Assembly: GCA_964230215.1 (NCBI GenBank)
Contig: CAXRGQ010000006.1
Span: 558,001 to 622,000 of the forward strand
Length of the DNA: 64,000 nt
DNA from: JAUILH01 sp964230215
GTDB taxonomy: Bacteria > Bacteroidota > Bacteroidia > Flavobacteriales_D > JAUILH01
Reading direction: 5' to 3'
How positions within the stretch are numbered: position 1 is the stretch's first letter; each line of letters begins with the position of its first letter. A model generated the notes under the pieces. It did no database searches. It saw nothing but the letters and a program-made list of their open reading frames with translations, and was not told the DNA's origin. The position numbers were made by a program, and so were the translations under genes. Positions 59,464 through 64,000 of this stretch are shown here, in pieces.

Positions 59464-62163
59464 ATGCAACGCATTGTATACATAAGCTTTTTTGCTATTT
59501 CCGTTTTTCTAGCCTCATGCGCCACCAGAAATATTCCAGATGGTGAGGTGTTATTAGATAAGATGGGGATGGATCAGATATTGTTTGCTTATGACTCAAC
59601 CAATATGGACTCGCTCCACTATCTTTTTAAAGAGAATAAATACCCTGGCAACCTGCCGTTTAAGCCATGGAGCAACAAGAACATGACGCGGAAGAATGGT
59701 AAAAAAGTCTTCGATAATTCGGCCGGAGAAAATGTGAGCGAATATGATATGGAAGATATCTTTAAACAAACACCAAATCGTACAATTTTTGGGGTTTTTA
59801 AGTTCCATTTATTCATATACAGCCTTGTTGATAAAGAAAAGCTTGAGCAACGTGTAAAAAAGAAATATGCCAGACTTATCAAGAAAAATGAACGCCGAAG
59901 AACAAAAGACGTTTATAAGAACCAAAAGAGACTATTAAAAGGAAAAGAGCCAAAGCCTTTGCGCGATCTAAAAACCTACAAACCAAAAATTGGAGAACGC
60001 ATAGTAAACGGTATTGGTGAAGCTCCTGTCTTATTGGACAGCTCCAAGATTGCTGTTACTACTGATCAGTTGGAAACCTACCTAGTAAAAAAAGGCTATT
60101 TCAACGCGGAGGTTAAAGACACTATCATATTTCACAAAAAGAAACCGAAAGCGACAGTATACTACATTGTTAAGAAAAAAGACCCTTACCGTATTCGCAC
60201 AATTGAGCGAGATATAGCAGATAAGAAACTGAAAAAATATGTTGGATACGCATTAAAAGAGGATTCGGTTATTCACGTGGGGCAGATTTTTGACGTGGAC
60301 AAATTGCAGAAAGAACGTGGAATTATCGAAAAGTACTTGTTAAACAGAGGCTACTATGCATTCAGTAAGGACTATATGTATTATGAAGTGGATAGTCTTA
60401 CAGTACCTAACAAAAAGGACAGCACCAAACAAGACCATGTAGTTGATTTAAAAATGACCTTAATTAACGTTGCAACACCTGTTGCAGGGGATTCAACTAT
60501 TATGATGGATCATCAAAAACACTACATATCTCAGGTGTTCATTATTACTGATTTTAGAAATGACAGAGGCGAGACTTACCTTAACTATGATACATTACGC
60601 TATGTGACTAGTGAAGGGAATGTGTACAATATGGCCTATGTAGACAAGTTTAAAATTCGCGCCAGCTCAATTGCCGAGAGGATATTTATCAACCCAGGAT
60701 TCACCTACCGCGCTAAAGAGGTAGAAGCAACGTATAAGCAGCTATCCGATTTAGGCATTTTTAGAAGTGTTACGATACGGTTTAGACCAGTGCCTGGCGA
60801 CGAAAGATCGGGTAAGTTGATGGACTGTTACATCATTCTTAACCACAGCAAACGCCAGAGTTTCACGGCTGAGACGGACGGCACCAACCGAGGAGGGAAT
60901 TTGGGTGTAGCTGGAAGTGTATCCTACACTCACAGAAACTTGTTTAAAGGAGCTCAAAAGCTCGGCATATCACTTAGCGGCGGTCTTGAGGTGCAGCAAT
61001 TAATAACCAACCAAGATAGTTCCTTAGTTGGAGGTGGAAATTTAAACCCACTGAACACTTTCAACACACTAGAATTCGGTCCAAGTATCAACCTAAGTTT
61101 TCCAAAAGCGATTTTAATAGAGAAGTACTTTAAACGATGGGATCATACCGCAACAAGCATATCGGCGGGGCTTAATTTCCAGCAAAGACCAGATTTCACC
61201 AGAACCATTCAAGATGTGAACTTCAAGTGGGATGTAGCAAAGGGGCTTCATCATTTAGAAATTGGATTATGGGGACTCAGTGCGCTAAAGATTAGTAATC
61301 AAAGTCAGGAGTTTTTGGACAGATTAACTCAACTCAATGACCCCATCCTAAACATTAGTTTCCAGGATCATATTATCTCTTCGTTTAGCTTGACTTATAC
61401 ACGAAATACTCAAGATGTCCGTAAACTCAAGAACGTAGCTTACTATAGTGGTGCAGTTGAACTTGCTGGTTTTATGTTACGACGACTAGCAGAGCCATTA
61501 AACTTATACTTCAATCCAAACACGGAAGCTTATGAGCTATTTGGGATTCGATTTGCTGAGTACGTGAGAACCACACAAGATTTACGTTATTACCAGCGTT
61601 TCAACAAAGGATCTGAAATGGTTTACAGGGTTGCTGGAGGTATAGGAATTCCATTCGAAAATCTTAATCAATCCATGCCCTTTGAGCGTTCGTTTTTTGC
61701 TGGTGGAGCAAATGGTATAAGAGGTTGGCGACCACGTCTTCTAGGACCAGGTGGCTATATTGATTCGACTCTTGTTGAGCGCTTTGACCACGTTGGCGAT
61801 ATTCACCTTGAGGCTAACTTAGAGTATCGTTTTGACTTATTCGATTTTATTGATGGCGCCTTGTTTGTGGATGCTGGAAACATCTGGTTATTAAAGGAAT
61901 CCAAATCACGACCCAATGGTAATATAACACCCGACTTCTATAAAGAAATTGCGTTTGCAGCGGGTGTCGGATTTAGATTTGACTTGGACTTCTTTATTGT
62001 GCGTTTAGATCTGGCTACAAAGCTAAAAGATCCTTCCTTGGTTGAGGGTGAACGCTGGCTATTCCAACCAAAGGACAACATTAATGCTCTGCGGAGTGAT
62101 TTGGGGCTGGATGATTATCGTGGAGGTATCAACTTCAACTTTGGTATAGGATATCCATTCTAG
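59464..62163 (+). CDS. tamL: Lipoprotein TamA-family outer-membrane assembly protein
   Basis: An 899-residue Omp85 protein with a lipobox (LASC, Cys19) instead of a plain signal peptide, the mark of the Bacteroidota TamL form. POTRA-like regions run to about residue 480 (for example QLETYLVKKGYFNAEVKD, ATYKQLSDLGIFRSVTI). The C-terminal beta-barrel has the conserved GGANGIRGWRPR near residue 750 and ends in Phe. Role: outer-membrane protein or lipid transport with TamB, which is not in the window. The start lies close to the divergent methyltransferase. Confidence 0.9.
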   Translation: MQRIVYISFFAISVFLASCATRNIPDGEVLLDKMGMDQILFAYDSTNMDSLHYLFKENKYPGNLPFKPWSNKNMTRKNGKKVFDNSAGENVSEYDMEDIFKQTPNRTIFGVFKFHLFIYSLVDKEKLEQRVKKKYARLIKKNERRRTKDVYKNQKRLLKGKEPKPLRDLKTYKPKIGERIVNGIGEAPVLLDSSKIAVTTDQLETYLVKKGYFNAEVKDTIIFHKKKPKATVYYIVKKKDPYRIRTIERDIADKKLKKYVGYALKEDSVIHVGQIFDVDKLQKERGIIEKYLLNRGYYAFSKDYMYYEVDSLTVPNKKDSTKQDHVVDLKMTLINVATPVAGDSTIMMDHQKHYISQVFIITDFRNDRGETYLNYDTLRYVTSEGNVYNMAYVDKFKIRASSIAERIFINPGFTYRAKEVEATYKQLSDLGIFRSVTIRFRPVPGDERSGKLMDCYIILNHSKRQSFTAETDGTNRGGNLGVAGSVSYTHRNLFKGAQKLGISLSGGLEVQQLITNQDSSLVGGGNLNPLNTFNTLEFGPSINLSFPKAILIEKYFKRWDHTATSISAGLNFQQRPDFTRTIQDVNFKWDVAKGLHHLEIGLWGLSALKISNQSQEFLDRLTQLNDPILNISFQDHIISSFSLTYTRNTQDVRKLKNVAYYSGAVELAGFMLRRLAEPLNLYFNPNTEAYELFGIRFAEYVRTTQDLRYYQRFNKGSEMVYRVAGGIGIPFENLNQSMPFERSFFAGGANGIRGWRPRLLGPGGYIDSTLVERFDHVGDIHLEANLEYRFDLFDFIDGALFVDAGNIWLLKESKSRPNGNITPDFYKEIAFAAGVGFRFDLDFFIVRLDLATKLKDPSLVEGERWLFQPKDNINALRSDLGLDDYRGGINFNFGIGYPF

Positions 62164-63536
62164 AACTCAAAGTTTGCCACTAAATTCAGGTGATTAAAAT
62201 TTACCTTATTCATTTCTCTATGCGGATTGTTGACCCTATCTGTAGCATAACGCAAAACGTATAAAAAACGTATATGAAATCCTTCCCATTTATCCTTAAA
62301 CGCATAGTTTATATCAAAATTAATCTGATGATAGGATGGAATATTGTACTTATTCATGTTAATCTCATCACTTGCCAATATAAGATTATAGTTAATTGCG
62401 GCATTTAATCCCTCATTAAGGTGCTGGATATTAGCTCCAATAGCTGTGACATTGCCGAACCCTTCTAGTTGACTTCTAGATATAAAAGTGAAGAACGGAT
62501 CGACTCCAAACTCACGTGGAAAAACATATCTACCAGAGTTTCCAATATGGGTAGCATTTAGGGCAAATAATTTGTGTTTAATTCTGTAAGATAAGCTTCC
62601 ACTAGCCGCCGCAGTGTAATGATCAGTGCGGTAATAGCTTAAATGTGCATCATCATGCCCCCCGTTATTTATAGGCAGTTGAAGCATGCCCATTAATCCA
62701 CCACCAAACCTAGATTTCGGCTTGTATGTCCATTTTGGTATACTGGTGTTGACAATGTTATCCAAATGATAATTCCAAAACTCTATGTTTGATACTTTAG
62801 AAAATTGATGCGTGTATCCCACAATCCCCAGACCATTTGAAGAAATATGGCCATGGTAGTGTGCCTCCGAGCCATCACTCAAACAACCATTGTTATATAT
62901 TCCAATGGCATCCTCAATACTATACCAATGAATAGTTGATCGCGGAGATGCACCAATAAACCATGAAAGAAACAGCTTATTCTTATCATCGATTTGTTGT
63001 TTAATTACAGCCCCCTGAAAAACTTTAGGTTTCATTCTTCCGTCGTGCATGTTTACCATAGGGGTGGTTACATCCAAGCGTCCTATTTCTAGGTTGAATC
63101 CCTTGTACAAATAATCTAGGTACAGTTCTTCTAGCCTATCCAAGTCGTTATAATTATGACTGTGCTCTACATCAAATAATTGTTGCTCGTACTTAGATGT
63201 CTTACCTGTTATTGCATCAATATGATTCAAATCGTTAGAATGTAGCTTGTATATAAACTGTCCTTCTAATCCAAATTTGAATCCTTTTAAACGTGCTGTT
63301 TCGTAATGGATAGAAGCACCTATTGCACTGGCATAGTAATCACTAAGACTTCCATTATTGATGGTTGCCATGGTAAATTTTCTCACATGTCCTCTTGTAT
63401 GCCCATGTCGAAAGAAGGTTATTACAGAATTGCATTCGCCCGGCTTACATACCTTGTGGGTAGTTGTGTCTGTATTAGATGAGAATGATTCTGATGAACC
63501 AGCTACAAATAAGAGAACTAGAATAAAAAACTTCAT
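62160..63536 (-). CDS. OprD-like outer-membrane porin, His-rich
   Basis: A 458-residue outer-membrane protein with a signal peptide (residues 1-20, ILVLLFVAGSSESFS). The pattern FFRHGHTRGHVRKFTM, then SDYYASAIGASIHYET, is that of the OprD porin family; strand-rich sequence continues to a final Phe-Glu-Phe. Loops are unusually His-rich (VEHSHNYND, EAHYHGHIS, GGHDDAHLSYYRTDHYT). Metal binding or transport is possible, but only inference. It converges with tamL, overlapping by 4 bases. Confidence 0.75.
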   Translation of the reverse strand: MKFFILVLLFVAGSSESFSSNTDTTTHKVCKPGECNSVITFFRHGHTRGHVRKFTMATINNGSLSDYYASAIGASIHYETARLKGFKFGLEGQFIYKLHSNDLNHIDAITGKTSKYEQQLFDVEHSHNYNDLDRLEELYLDYLYKGFNLEIGRLDVTTPMVNMHDGRMKPKVFQGAVIKQQIDDKNKLFLSWFIGASPRSTIHWYSIEDAIGIYNNGCLSDGSEAHYHGHISSNGLGIVGYTHQFSKVSNIEFWNYHLDNIVNTSIPKWTYKPKSRFGGGLMGMLQLPINNGGHDDAHLSYYRTDHYTAAASGSLSYRIKHKLFALNATHIGNSGRYVFPREFGVDPFFTFISRSQLEGFGNVTAIGANIQHLNEGLNAAINYNLILASDEINMNKYNIPSYHQINFDINYAFKDKWEGFHIRFLYVLRYATDRVNNPHREMNKVNFNHLNLVANFEF

Positions 63537-63603
63537 GGGTGGGAAATGCTCTGATTAATGAAACCTATGACTACAAAGTTAAGTGGCCCTATTGGTTCGC
63601 TTA

Positions 63604-63617
63604 GTAACCCAGGTTAC
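63604..63617. promoter_or_regulatory. Palindrome upstream of the porin gene
   Basis: GTAACCCAGGTTAC has two complementary 6-base arms (GTAACC and GGTTAC) around a 2-base centre, with a wider partial match (GTTCG before, CGAAC after). It lies about 70-80 bases upstream of the porin start on the minus strand, a place where an operator could be. Not matched to a known regulator. Confidence 0.3.
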
Positions 63618-63623
63618 GAACAC

Positions 63624-63654
63624 AAAAAAAGGAGCTATGCTAGCTCCTTTCTTT
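63624..63654 (-). terminator. Intrinsic terminator of the thioredoxin gene
   Basis: GGAGCTA (63631-63637), loop TGC, TAGCTCC (63641-63647) form a 7-base stem flanked by an A run before and CTTTCTTT after. Read on the minus strand the stem is followed by seven U residues, which fits the end of the minus-strand thioredoxin gene 31 bases upstream of it. Confidence 0.8.
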
Positions 63655-63680
63655 ATAAAACACTATCTATTATTTATTAT

Positions 63681-64000
63681 CTATTCTAAATGTGCATCCA
63701 ACTGTGATTTGAGCTCTTCTTTAGATTGCTCTCCCTTAGCCGACCAAACTTTTTCTCCATTTTTATAGAGTACTAGCACTGGAACACCAGCAACCTTCTG
63801 TTCTTTGACAAGCTCCTCACTAGCGTCAACATCAATCATAAGAATATTTGCTCTATCCTTATATTCAGTCGTTATCTCCTCCATCACAGGCATCATTTTC
63901 TTACATGGCACACACCATTTGGCGTAATAATCAACTAAAACTAGTGCGTTGTTATCAATGGTTTTGCTGAACTCCTCACTAGACATACCACTTGAGTTCG
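63681..64000 (-). CDS. Thioredoxin-family protein, reaches the right edge
   Basis: A thioredoxin-fold protein. The active site is WCVPCK, followed by EEITTEYKDRANILMIDVDA and the cis-Pro region VAGVPVLVLYKNG. An ATG lies at 63986, but the frame remains open to the window edge with NSSG before it, and the thioredoxin first strand would be short from that Met. A longer N-terminus, possibly a signal or lipoprotein leader, is therefore likely. Closed downstream by the terminator at 63624-63654. Confidence 0.85.
   Translation of the reverse strand, partial: NSSGMSSEEFSKTIDNNALVLVDYYAKWCVPCKKMMPVMEEITTEYKDRANILMIDVDASEELVKEQKVAGVPVLVLYKNGEKVWSAKGEQSKEELKSQLDAHLE

Noticed and set aside
63681..63986. 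Complete cytosolic thioredoxin of 101 residues
   Set aside because: The frame stays open to the window edge and the first beta strand is shortened from this Met, so a longer N-terminus is likely.

Overview
This 64 kb window reads as the chromosome of a Bacteroidota bacterium, most likely a marine or environmental member of the Flavobacteriales. The evidence is: several secreted proteins ending in type IX secretion (T9SS) sorting domains (3152, 15453, 28701, 52278), a porT homologue of the T9SS, a lipoprotein TamA (TamL), DUF5606, LytS/LytTR coupled to a TonB receptor, low G+C, and -7 promoter boxes of the Bacteroidota form TAnnTTTG instead of sigma-70 boxes. No tRNA, rRNA, CRISPR array, transposase or integrase was seen.

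Layout. 1-13.4 kb is envelope and housekeeping: an AMP nucleosidase fragment, a PD-(D/E)XK protein, a subtilisin-type T9SS protease, DUF5606, an M3 oligopeptidase, an LptD-like protein on the minus strand, then a probable operon amidase - mlaD - Fe-S membrane protein - HAD protein - CCG-domain Fe-S protein - unknown (8.2-13.4 kb). 13.7-23.4 kb holds small secreted proteins, an OstA/LptA-like protein, the minus-strand group Fur - STAS - purA - OstA, an AddB-like nuclease and an OmpR-type regulator. 23.6-28.7 kb is a giant secreted trypsin-like protease with six SprB-type repeats, closed by a strong terminator.

28.8-32.7 kb (hotdog thioesterase, menF, menD, menB) and 47.9-50.8 kb (menA, menC, menE) are the two halves of one menaquinone biosynthesis locus. 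Between them lies about 15 kb of different content: a TonB receptor with a LytS/LytTR pair, then from about 37 kb a mostly plus-strand accessory island. The island contains a class II Fic protein with an operator-like palindrome, a VOC protein, a hydrolase, an unknown protein with a GIY-YIG protein, a Hachiman-like defence pair (hamA-hamB), and an unknown pair of a membrane protein and a small SinR/Cas2-like protein. Four copies of an intergenic repeat, all in one orientation, separate these modules. They resemble integron attC sites at their ends, and at least two carry a promoter-like sequence facing the next gene. This is the most unusual structure in the window.

50.9-64 kb returns to envelope and housekeeping genes: an RluA-type pseudouridine synthase, a T9SS protein and a PASTA protein (minus strand), divergent ddl - porT - FAD oxidoreductase, a TrmH-type methyltransferase, tamL, an OprD-like porin and a thioredoxin-family protein running to the right edge.

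Several genes have a -7 box only 3-8 bases before the start codon, so their mRNAs may be leaderless or nearly so. Non-ATG starts are common, including menF (TTG), menD (GTG) and menA (GTG). All functional names come from motif recognition by eye; no database search was possible.
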